In this document: one piece after another, positions 1-5,152 of the stretch
Position numbering within the stretch: position 1 is the first letter of the stretch
Layout: the number at the start of each line of letters is the position of its first letter
Source: Salinibacterium sp.
GTDB lineage: Bacteria; Actinomycetota; Actinomycetes; Actinomycetales; Microbacteriaceae
DNA: 5,659 bases
Assembly: GCA_025352485.1 (NCBI GenBank)
Contig: JANXTJ010000023.1
Location: forward strand, 1 to 5,659
Direction: 5' to 3'
Translations under genes and position numbers: made by a program
Notes under the pieces: model-generated
What the model saw: only the letters and a program-made list of their open reading frames with translations
The model's database searches: none
Told to the model about the DNA's origin: nothing

Positions 1-105
1 GAGCGAGGTCGCCGCCACCACCAGAAGCACCAGCAGCAGCGACAGGAAGGCGAAGAAAATTGTCAGCGGCAGAGTAGAGCCGTCGTCATCGCGCAGCCGC
101 ATCAT
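1..105 (-). CDS. TadG-like pilus assembly protein, N-terminal fragment
   Basis: The first 35 codons of a gene that continues past the left edge are visible. Translation of the minus strand from 105 gives a short charged start (MMRLRDDDG) followed by STLPLTIFF and a strongly hydrophobic Leu/Val-rich stretch, which is one N-terminal membrane anchor (about residues 12-34). A charged cap, Gly-Ser, then a membrane helix is the layout of TadE/TadG-like proteins (putative Flp pilus-assembly TadE/G-like, Pfam Tad family), which are membrane-anchored minor components with an extracytoplasmic body. Its ATG overlaps the TGA of the preceding TadE-like gene as ATGA (105-102), so it should be translationally coupled; a second ATG follows at once. 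Residue +5 after the Gly is Leu, not the Glu of cleaved pseudopilins, so it may stay uncleaved. The assignment rests on the N-terminus and position in the operon; the diagnostic C-terminal part is not visible. Confidence 0.72.
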   Translation of the reverse strand, partial: MMRLRDDDGSTLPLTIFFAFLSLLLVLLVVAATSL

Positions 106-554
106 CCCGAACCCCAAAAACGCGAGACCTGCTGGGTCGCCGTGGCATGCAGAGGAACGGACAGCGCAAACCCCCCGGTGAGCACCGCGGGGGCCAGCGG
201 CAACGGCACCACGATGTCGATTGCCACGGTGACCAGACCGCGCCGGGTGAGGCAGGCCGTCGGTTGCGGGCTGCAACTCACGGTGATGATCGCCGAATCG
301 GGGTCGACACCGTGGTCGGCGAGGGCGAATTGCACGGCCGTGACCGCGCTCGCTGCCGCGCTTGCCTCGTCAGCAGACTGCACGAAGATGCGGGCTGCCT
401 GCCGGGCCGCTGCCTCGGCCGCGAGTGCGCCCGCCTGAACGGCGGCCACCACAAGCACGAGATAAACCAAGGGCAGGAGCAGGATCATCCCGACGGTGAC
501 GAACTCGAGGGATGCCGACCCGCGATCGTCAGTCAAGCGTCTCCATGACCGCAT
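102..554 (-). CDS. TadE-like pseudopilin (second TadE family protein)
   Basis: This 150-residue protein is probably a minor pilin or pseudopilin of the Tad pilus. It has a class III (type IV prepilin-like) signal: the basic N-terminus MRSWRRLTDDRG, a Gly at position 12, then SASLEF with Glu at +5 (Glu17), followed by a membrane helix at about 18-46. This matches the TadE family, whose members are cut after the Gly by the prepilin peptidase. The helix continues into an Ala-rich amphipathic stretch (about 41-75), then a beta-rich body with two close cysteines (Cys94, Cys101) that could form a disulphide outside the membrane. The ATG at 554 lies inside the previous gene (26-nt overlap) but is supported by a strong Shine-Dalgarno sequence at 561-568. 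Its TGA overlaps the next ATG. I see which family it belongs to, not which minor pilin role it has. Confidence 0.88.
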   Translation of the reverse strand: MRSWRRLTDDRGSASLEFVTVGMILLLPLVYLVLVVAAVQAGALAAEAAARQAARIFVQSADEASAAASAVTAVQFALADHGVDPDSAIITVSCSPQPTACLTRRGLVTVAIDIVVPLPLAPAVLTGGFALSVPLHATATQQVSRFWGSG

Positions 555-927
555 GGCCAGTCACCTCCAGACCATCATCGAGGCCGACGAGGCCGATCAG
601 CGGCAGCGGTGCACGCACCGTCACGATGACCGCGGGATGCCCCAAATAGCTTCCGAGACTGGCCGACACGTCGTTGGCGTAGCTCGGCCCGAGGGCCGCG
701 GTGATGATGTCGGTGGCCCGCGCGACGCCATCGGACAGCGAGTTGTCGGCGAGCGCTCCGAAGCGGGCCCCTTCCGCCGCGGCATCGACCACGGTGTTTC
801 GAATCAACAGCGCGAGCCCGAGCTGGATCACGCTCAGCGTCAGCACCGTGAGCAGGGCCGAGACCATCACGAACTCCGCGATCGCCGACCCGGTGTCATC
901 CGCGAGTCGTACCCGGAGCGCGCGCAT
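529..927 (-). CDS. TadE-like pseudopilin (first TadE family protein)
   Basis: This 132-residue membrane-anchored pseudopilin of the Tad pilus carries a short basic N-terminus (MRALRVRLADDTG), Gly13, then SAIAEF with Glu18 at +5, and a hydrophobic helix (about 19-43). That is the class III prepilin signal processed by a TadV-type peptidase. After the helix comes the TadE-family stretch VVDAAAEGARFGALAD (about 47-61), a helical segment and a beta-rich C-terminus. Length and layout are normal for TadE proteins. The ATG lies 1 nt after the TGA of the pilin-like gene, with no clear ribosome binding site, so coupled translation is likely. The body shares little with the following TadE-like protein beyond the N-terminal signal, so the two are probably distinct minor subunits rather than a recent duplication. 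Family assignment is strong; the precise role (initiation, tip or length control) is not visible. Confidence 0.88.
   Translation of the reverse strand: MRALRVRLADDTGSAIAEFVMVSALLTVLTLSVIQLGLALLIRNTVVDAAAEGARFGALADNSLSDGVARATDIITAALGPSYANDVSASLGSYLGHPAVIVTVRAPLPLIGLVGLDDGLEVTGHAVMETLD
561..568 (-). promoter_or_regulatory. Shine-Dalgarno sequence of the second TadE-like gene
   Basis: Read on the minus strand the bases are GGAGGTGA, a near-perfect anti-16S match ending 6 nt before the ATG at 554. It lies inside the end of the upstream TadE-like gene and decides the start: it favours the ATG at 554 despite the 26-nt overlap. It is the strongest ribosome binding site in the operon. Confidence 0.85.
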
Positions 928-928
928 G

Positions 929-1093
929 TCAGAAACCGCTGACGCGCTCGATCGCCTGCTGAAATACCTGGCTGAGCGCGGGCCCGGCGAGCCCCCAGAT
1001 CAGGATTACGAGCCCGGCCGTCATGAGAGTAATGAGAACCCACCCGGGCACGTCACCGCGCTCATCGTGTAACCGTGCGATCACTGCCTTCAT
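929..1093 (-). CDS. Small pilin-like membrane peptide (candidate Flp-type major pilin)
   Basis: This is a 54-residue peptide with a basic N-terminus (MKAVIARLHDERG), then DVPGW and one long hydrophobic helix (about 18-38), ending in an amphipathic tail (LSQVFQQAIERVSGF). Size, single helix and position between tadC and the tadE genes fit the Flp pilin slot, and similar RGDVPGW peptides occur, as I recall, beside tadC in other actinobacteria. It departs from canonical Flp pilins: with cleavage after Gly13, residue +5 is Trp18 instead of Glu. It could be a divergent pilin, a minor subunit or an uncleaved membrane peptide. I prefer the ATG at 1093, which leaves a short pilin leader. An in-frame ATG at 1162, overlapping the tadC stop as TGATG, would add 23 residues (MFGRARPCG...) with no pilin character, and its region is occupied by an inverted repeat. 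The Shine-Dalgarno match before 1093 is weak (GGGA, very close). Confidence 0.75.
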   Translation of the reverse strand: MKAVIARLHDERGDVPGWVLITLMTAGLVILIWGLAGPALSQVFQQAIERVSGF

Positions 1094-1111
1094 CGTCCCA
1101 GTGTGCTCAGC

Positions 1112-1145
1112 GCCCTGTGAACCCGCCACGGACTGTCCACAGGGC
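1112..1145 (-). other. Inverted repeat (stem-loop) between tadC and the pilin-like gene
   Basis: GCCCTGTG (1112-1119) and CACAGGGC (1138-1145) form a perfect 8-bp stem with an 18-nt loop. The loop contains a smaller CCG/CGG pairing (1123-1125 with 1129-1131). It sits in the only sizeable gap of the operon, just upstream of the pilin-like start, and has no U-tract after it. It could be an mRNA processing or stability element that sets pilin levels apart from tadABC, a weak attenuator, or an operator. The repeat is seen directly; the role is inferred. Confidence 0.5.
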
Positions 1146-1161
1146 CGGGCGCGCCCGAACA

Positions 1162-2100
1162 TCACAGGCCGAGCTGCAGCACAAAAATGCCGGGGAAGAT
1201 CGCAAACGCAATGGTCACCGGGAGGATCAGGAACACCAGCGGAAACAGCATCGCCACCTCCTTCTTTCCGGCCACCTCCAGCAGCTCGCGCTTGCGGTCA
1301 TCCCGCGCATCTTGCGCCTGAGCGCGCAAGACTTCGGCGAGCGGGGTGCCGCGATCGAGGGCACCGACGATTTGTTCGACGCAGCGCGAGAACGGCGGCA
1401 GCTCGAGATCCTGAGCCACGCCGGTGAGGGTTTCGGCGAACGGTAGCCCGGTGCTCACGGCCGCGACCACTCCCCCCAGCTCCGTCGCGAGCTCTCCCGC
1501 GCTGGTGCGGGCGACGCGCCGGATGGCATCCAGGACTCCCTCCCCGGCAGAAAGGCTCAGCGTCAGAAACTCGAGGATCACCGGCAGTTCACTCGCCAGA
1601 CGGGCAAGACGTGCACGGGCGGCTCGCTGGAGGAGGTAGTCGCGGGCCACCACCCCGAGAGCGGCGAAAACGAAAACGAGCGCCACCTGGAGCCAGACCG
1701 GAGAGGCCTGCAGCCGCGCGGATGCGACCGCAACCCCGACTCCGACCGCGCCGCCGAGGATGCCGCACAACAGTTGTTGGGATCGGAAACCTTCCAGAGT
1801 CAATGGCGATCCGGCCTGCCTCAGCCGGCGCGAGATTGCATCGGAGCCTCCGAGCAGCGAGCCAAGGGCGTGCCGTGCCCGCGCGGCGATCGGCTCGAGA
1901 AGCAGCCCGATGACCGGAAGGGGACCGGGTGGAGCCGGGGCGATTGCCGCGCGAGCGCCCGCCGAGATGTCGATCAGGTAGGGCGCCACGCGGCGGGCGA
2001 GGCGCGGCCGACTCATGCGCGGCGCCAGGCTTGCCAGCAACCAGAGCCCAAACCCGAGCGTCACCCCTGCAACGGTGCCCCACGCCACAACAGAGCTCAT
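1162..2100 (-). CDS. tadC: TadC, type II/IV secretion F-family platform protein
   Basis: TadC is an inner-membrane platform protein of the Tad pilus that, with TadB, couples ATP hydrolysis by TadA to extraction of pilin subunits from the membrane. The protein has 312 residues. An N-terminal helix (about 5-26) is followed by a Pro/Ala-rich linker (50-70), two central helices (about 108-126 and 136-157), a cytoplasmic T2SSF (GspF-like) domain from about 165 to 280 and a C-terminal hydrophobic stretch (about 283-311). Recognisable T2SSF segments are ELPVILEFLTLSLSAGEGVL (171-190) and GTPLAEVLRAQAQDARDDRK (251-270), followed by a KKEVAMLFPLVFLILPV run. The ATG overlaps the tadB stop as ATGA (2100-2097). 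The order B then C, the length and the domain position make TadC the better name than TadB. No truncation is visible. Confidence 0.93.
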   Translation of the reverse strand: MSSVVAWGTVAGVTLGFGLWLLASLAPRMSRPRLARRVAPYLIDISAGARAAIAPAPPGPLPVIGLLLEPIAARARHALGSLLGGSDAISRRLRQAGSPLTLEGFRSQQLLCGILGGAVGVGVAVASARLQASPVWLQVALVFVFAALGVVARDYLLQRAARARLARLASELPVILEFLTLSLSAGEGVLDAIRRVARTSAGELATELGGVVAAVSTGLPFAETLTGVAQDLELPPFSRCVEQIVGALDRGTPLAEVLRAQAQDARDDRKRELLEVAGKKEVAMLFPLVFLILPVTIAFAIFPGIFVLQLGL

Positions 2101-2960
2101 GCGAACCAGCGCCGTTCCTCGGGGAGCCGGCCGAGCCCGATCATCAGCCGGTAGGCCACGAACGATACGACGAGACCGGCCACGATGAGGGTCGCCCCCG
2201 CCGCAGAGTTATAGGAGGCCGCGGCCTCGGGGCGGGTCGCCAGCAGTACGAGCACCACCCACGGCGCCGCCACTCCCAGCTTTGCGGCGTTCATCACCCA
2301 CGATTGCCGCGCCTCGACCTCGGCCCGGATCGCGCTCTCCTGCCGCAGATACGAGCTAAGGTTTCTCAGCACGGTGACCAGCTCGCTGCCGCCGACCTCA
2401 CGCGACATGCGGAGCGTCTCCAAAATGCGATCGGCGACCGGATCGGCCAGCCGTTCTTTGAGGGCGTCGAGGCAAATCCCGAAGTTGCCGGTGGCCCGGT
2501 AATCCCCCTCGAACAGGGCGAATGCTGCGCGCGTCGTCGCCGGGCCGGTGTGGGCGAGAATCACCACGCTGTCCGCCAGCCCCAACCCGGACCGCACCCC
2601 CGATACGAGCTGGTCAACGACATCCGGCCAGACCACTCTGGTCGCTTTCCGGCGCGCCCGCGCACGCCAACCGATCATCATCGTGGGGAGCACGAGCCCG
2701 AGGATGCTGGCTGCCACGGCGAGCGGCGCGACGCCGATCGTCGCAAAAACCAGAGCACCGGCAATGACCGCCAGCAGCGCCGACACCGCGATAACCACAC
2801 CGACGCTCACGGCGCCGAGGCCCGCCTGCACGAGTCGCTCCCGCAGCGGCAGGTGCCAGCGGGTCGACCACGCCGGCCGCACTTCGCGTCTGGGCCACAA
2901 CCAGGGCGATACGACCAGCAGCAGCCCCGCCGCAAGCATCAGCCCGAGAACGGCAGTCAT
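2097..2960 (-). CDS. tadB: TadB, type II/IV secretion F-family platform protein
   Basis: TadB is the partner platform protein of TadC in the cytoplasmic membrane, the docking site for the TadA ATPase. The protein has 287 residues. A first helix (2-22) is followed by a basic loop, then a long hydrophobic region holding two helices (about 49-98), a basic patch (RARARRKATR, 99-108), the cytoplasmic T2SSF domain (about 110-222, with DVVDQLVSGVRSGLGLADSV at 113-132 and the MSREVGGSELVTVLRNLSSY segment at 185-204), and two C-terminal helices (about 228-242 and 254-275). Length and topology are normal for TadB. The ATG overlaps the tadA TGA as ATGA (2960-2957), and no ribosome binding site is evident, so translation likely depends on ribosomes finishing tadA. 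Confidence 0.93.
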   Translation of the reverse strand: MTAVLGLMLAAGLLLVVSPWLWPRREVRPAWSTRWHLPLRERLVQAGLGAVSVGVVIAVSALLAVIAGALVFATIGVAPLAVAASILGLVLPTMMIGWRARARRKATRVVWPDVVDQLVSGVRSGLGLADSVVILAHTGPATTRAAFALFEGDYRATGNFGICLDALKERLADPVADRILETLRMSREVGGSELVTVLRNLSSYLRQESAIRAEVEARQSWVMNAAKLGVAAPWVVLVLLATRPEAAASYNSAAGATLIVAGLVVSFVAYRLMIGLGRLPEERRWFA

Positions 2961-4189
2961 CGGCGGTGCTTCGCCAGTATCGGCACCGGGTCAAGCCCCG
3001 CGCTCTGAAACTTGCTGATTCGGGTCGGAAAATTGCCGGTCGGCTCGAGCACGCCGTCAACGAGGGCGAAAATTGGGCTTGCCTCGATTACCCCGCCGTG
3101 CACCTGCCCGCTCGGTGCGACAATCTCAACCACCCGTCGTTTACCGCCGCGGCCGAGCTCGCAGTGCACCACAATGTCGATGCAGCTCGCCACGGTGGGC
3201 ACCACGAAGGCCGAGTCGATGTTGCGACCGGCCAGCAGGGGCAGCGTGCAGAGCTTGACTAGGGCATCCCGCGCACTATTGGCGTGGATACTCGACATGC
3301 CCGGTAGCCCGCTGTTTAGAGCAATGAGCAGGTCGAGGGATTCGGCCTCGCGCACCTCGCCGACCACGAGTCGGTCGGGGCGCATCCGAAGGGCCTCTTT
3401 GATCAGGCGGCGCAGGGTGATTTCGCCCGTGCCCTCGAGACTCGATGATCGGCACTGCATGCCGACGGTATCCCGAGTAGCAACGGTGAGTTCGAAGGTC
3501 TCCTCGACGGTGATGACGCGCTCCGTCGCTCGCGTTGCCGAGAGTAGCGCGTTAAGCATCGTGGTCTTGCCCGATTGGGTGGCGCCCGAAACCAGAATGT
3601 TTTGCCCGCCCAACACACACATGCGCAGAAACTCGGCGGACTGTGCGGTGAGGCTGCCGAGGGCAACGAGACGCTGAAGGTCGCGGATGCGCTGGCTGAA
3701 TTTGCGCACGTTCACCGACCAGTGTCGCCGCGTCACATCAGGGATGACCACGTGAAGGCGCGACCCGTCTGGCAGCGAAGCATCGACAAACGGGGAGCTG
3801 AGGTCGACCCTGCGGCCGGATGATTGCAGCATGCGTTCGACGAGGTCACGCACCTCCCCCTCGCCCAACGCCACCCCGGTCAATTCGGGGATGCCGTCGC
3901 GGGCGATGAAAATCGCATCCGGCGCATTAATCCAGATCTCCTCGATGTCGGGATCGTCGAAGAACGGCTGAAGCGGGCCGAACCCGGTCAGAGTTGCCAC
4001 GAGCTCTTTCGCGGCCTGCCTCTCGTCGGCAAGCAGCGGCAGGGTGCCGCCGAGGGCTCGTTCGCTGTAGCGGCGCACCTCGTCGTGCACATACTGGGCG
4101 GCGAGCGCCTGATCGCTGCCGAGGGTGACCCCGTCGCGACGCACCCGCTCACGAACTTGATCTGCGATCTGCGCGAGGGCGTTCGACAT
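2957..4189 (-). CDS. tadA: TadA/CpaF, Tad pilus motor ATPase
   Basis: TadA is the cytoplasmic hexameric secretion ATPase (VirB11/GspE superfamily, CpaF branch) that drives Flp pilus assembly. All core motifs are present in 410 residues: Walker A SGATQSGKTT (201-210, Lys208), the Asp/Glu box VEETFEL (228-234), Walker B RLVVGE (273-278, Glu278) and the His box MSSIHANSARDAL (298-310, His302). The N-terminal domain (about 30-165) contains LTGFGPLQPFFDDPDIEEIW (67-86) and SGRRVDLSSPFVDASLPDGS (124-143), typical of CpaF. The C-terminal part holds SCIDIVVHCELGR (335-347). The sequence looks complete and functional. No strong ribosome binding site precedes the ATG at 4189, and no better in-frame start is seen; a nearby ATG at 4200 is out of frame. 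It is the first gene of the operon here: no tadZ/cpaE lies upstream, since the tRNA follows on the opposite strand. Confidence 0.97.
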   Translation of the reverse strand: MSNALAQIADQVRERVRRDGVTLGSDQALAAQYVHDEVRRYSERALGGTLPLLADERQAAKELVATLTGFGPLQPFFDDPDIEEIWINAPDAIFIARDGIPELTGVALGEGEVRDLVERMLQSSGRRVDLSSPFVDASLPDGSRLHVVIPDVTRRHWSVNVRKFSQRIRDLQRLVALGSLTAQSAEFLRMCVLGGQNILVSGATQSGKTTMLNALLSATRATERVITVEETFELTVATRDTVGMQCRSSSLEGTGEITLRRLIKEALRMRPDRLVVGEVREAESLDLLIALNSGLPGMSSIHANSARDALVKLCTLPLLAGRNIDSAFVVPTVASCIDIVVHCELGRGGKRRVVEIVAPSGQVHGGVIEASPIFALVDGVLEPTGNFPTRISKFQSAGLDPVPILAKHRR

Positions 4190-4208
4190 GATTCGATCAT
4201 TCGGGACA

Positions 4209-4227
4209 GGCCCTCGCGCCGGGGGCC
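4209..4227 (-). other. Short GC-rich stem-loop in the tadA leader
   Basis: GGCCC (4209-4213) can pair with GGGCC (4223-4227), a 5-bp stem with a 9-nt loop lying 20-38 bases before the tadA ATG. In such GC-rich DNA a stem this short is expected often by chance. It is noted because tadA has no clear ribosome binding site and this is the main structure in its leader. Confidence 0.25.
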
Positions 4228-4228
4228 G

Positions 4229-4237
4229 TTATCCACA
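4229..4237 (+). promoter_or_regulatory. DnaA-box nonamer between tadA and tRNA-Leu
   Basis: The bases TTATCCACA match the classical strong DnaA box exactly. The site lies 40 bases upstream of the tadA ATG and 62 bases upstream of the tRNA. On the minus strand it reads TGTGGATAA, which overlaps a weak -10-like GATAAC that could serve tadA. A single box could be a DnaA-responsive operator or a titration site; it is too isolated to be an origin. The match is seen; DnaA binding is inferred. Confidence 0.5.
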
Positions 4238-4282
4238 GGTCGGACACCCGCCTTTCGTGGCAAAAGCCCCGGCCGCGACCGG

Positions 4283-4288
4283 TAAACT
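4283..4288 (+). promoter_or_regulatory. Candidate -10 element for tRNA-Leu
   Basis: TAAACT matches the TANNNT core of a sigma-70-type -10 element and lies 11 bases before the mature tRNA 5' end, a normal distance for a short leader. No convincing -35 hexamer is seen at 16-18 bp (GCAAAA at 4260-4265 is poor). The call is tentative and rests on spacing to the tRNA. Confidence 0.35.
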
Positions 4289-4299
4289 CGACGGAACCA

Positions 4300-4381
4300 G
4301 CGGGAGTGGTGAAATTGGCAGACACGCAGGATTTAGGTTCCTGTGCTCTCGAGCGTGCGGGTTCAAGTCCCGCCTTCCGCA
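4300..4381 (+). tRNA. trnL: tRNA-Leu (anticodon UAG)
   Basis: A full class II cloverleaf folds. The acceptor stem pairs GCGGGAG (4300-4306) with CTTCCGC (4374-4380) with one G-U pair, and the discriminator is A4381. The D stem is GTG/CAC with the conserved loop GG at 4317-4318. The anticodon stem is CAGGA (4327-4331) with TCCTG (4339-4343), and the 7-base loop TTTAGGT places anticodon TAG at 4334-4336 with G at position 37. The long variable arm (4344-4356) pairs GCT with AGC, as expected for Leu. The T stem is GCGGG/CCCGC around TTCAAGT (4362-4368). It reads CUA and, by wobble, CUG and other CUN codons. No CCA is encoded, so the end must be added by the nucleotidyltransferase. The 5' and 3' ends follow from the stem pairing. 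Confidence 0.97.
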
Positions 4382-4401
4382 CGACAGAAGCGCACGACAG
4401 A
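4378..4401 (+). repeat. 11-bp direct repeat at the tRNA 3' end
   Basis: CGCACGACAGA occurs at 4378-4388 and again at 4391-4401, a 13-base period. The first copy includes the last four bases of the tRNA gene (acceptor strand plus discriminator). It may be a small slip duplication of the tRNA end. It is far too short and close-set to be a pair of phage attachment sites, and no integrase is nearby. Confidence 0.55.
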
Positions 4402-4406
4402 CGACT

Positions 4407-4411
4407 AGGAG
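4407..4411 (+). promoter_or_regulatory. Shine-Dalgarno sequence of the DedA-family gene
   Basis: AGGAG ends 6 bases before the GTG at 4418. It fixes that GTG as the start, although it is not an ATG and there is no ATG nearby in frame. Confidence 0.8.
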
Positions 4412-4417
4412 CAACCC

Positions 4418-5152
4418 GTGGTAGCCGCCTCACTCATCCCCTGGCTGGATCCCGCAAACCTCATCGAAGGCTTCGGGGCGTATGCGCTGCTCGGGGTCTG
4501 CTTCATTGTCTTCGCGGAGACCGGCCTGCTGATCGGCTTCCTGCTGCCGGGCGACACCCTGCTGATCATCACCGGTGTGCTCACTTTCACCGGCGTCATC
4601 AAGGTCGACATTTGGTGGGTGTGCCTGGCGATCGGGGTCGCGGCGTTCCTCGGCGGTGAGGTCGGGTATCTGATCGGCCGCAAGGCCGGCCCACGCATCT
4701 TCGAACGCAAGGAGAGCGGCTTTTTCTCCGTCGCCAACGTGAAGCGCACCAACACGTTCTTCGCCAAGTACGGGGTCTGGGCGATTGTCGTGGCACGTTT
4801 CGTGCCGGTCGTGCGCACCTTCGCCCCGGTGGCGGCCGGGGTCGGCCACATGGACTACCGCAAATACTCGCTCTTCAACTTCATCGGCGCCATGATCTGG
4901 GGCGCGGGCGTGACCTACCTGGGCTACCTGCTGGGCTACGTTCCCCCCGTCAAAGACTTCGTCGTCAAGTACATCGACGTCATCCTGTTGGGCGCGGTGC
5001 TGATCGCGGTCGTCCCGACCGTCTACCACTATGTGCAGTCGATCATTCGGGCCCGCCGCAACAAAACGGCCGCTCTGGATGACGCGGGCGCACAAGCTCT
5101 GGTTCTCGACCTCGACAGCAAGCCCAAGGCCAACAAGCCGAAGACCGACTAG
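4418..5152 (+). CDS. DedA-family membrane protein (SNARE-associated / VTT domain)
   Basis: This is a 244-residue integral membrane protein of the DedA superfamily (PF09335), whose members are proposed lipid-flipping or proton-coupled transporters that keep the envelope and membrane potential normal. Family landmarks are all present: FAETGLLIGFLLPGDTLL (32-49), the GGEVGYLIGRKAG region (79-91) and ARFVPVVRTFAPVAAGVGHM (126-145). The charged residues Glu34, Asp46, Arg127 and Arg133 keep the same spacings (12 and 6) as the essential Glu39/Asp51 and Arg130/Arg136 reported for Escherichia coli YqjA and YghB. Hydrophobic segments lie at about 22-50 (including a likely re-entrant loop), 62-88, 118-142, 151-175 and 184-206, and the C-terminus is a basic, Lys-rich cytoplasmic tail. 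Translation starts at GTG 4418 with a good ribosome binding site. It lies 36 nt after tRNA-Leu and may share its transcript. The substrate cannot be read from the sequence. Confidence 0.95.
   Translation: MVAASLIPWLDPANLIEGFGAYALLGVCFIVFAETGLLIGFLLPGDTLLIITGVLTFTGVIKVDIWWVCLAIGVAAFLGGEVGYLIGRKAGPRIFERKESGFFSVANVKRTNTFFAKYGVWAIVVARFVPVVRTFAPVAAGVGHMDYRKYSLFNFIGAMIWGAGVTYLGYLLGYVPPVKDFVVKYIDVILLGAVLIAVVPTVYHYVQSIIRARRNKTAALDDAGAQALVLDLDSKPKANKPKTD

Noticed and set aside
1929..3008. A long plus-strand open frame of 359 codons antisense to tadB and tadC.
   Set aside because: Its product is dominated by Arg, Pro, His and Gly with no domain or membrane pattern. Such antisense frames are common in high-GC genes, and the opposite strand encodes complete TadB and TadC.
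4229..4237. A replication origin around the DnaA box.
   Set aside because: There is one perfect box only, with no AT-rich unwinding element, no cluster of boxes, and no dnaA, dnaN or parAB genes nearby.
4190..4401. The tRNA-Leu gene as an integration site of a genomic island carrying the tad genes.
   Set aside because: The tad genes lie on the 5' side of the tRNA, there is no integrase, no distant copy of the tRNA end is seen, and codon use in the tad genes looks like that of dedA.
4197..4433. Minus-strand frames across the tRNA-Leu gene.
   Set aside because: They translate the antisense of a tRNA (the KAGLEPARSRAQEP type of artefact) and have no independent support.
4306..4659. A plus-strand frame beginning MVKLADTQDLGS that covers the tRNA and part of dedA.
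   Set aside because: The first residues are the well-known spurious translation of a class II tRNA gene, and the rest is out of frame with the convincing DedA protein.
4430..5095. A 221-codon minus-strand frame antisense to dedA.
   Set aside because: The product is rich in Asp, Glu, His and Arg with no recognisable features; it is the mirror of the hydrophobic codons of the DedA protein.
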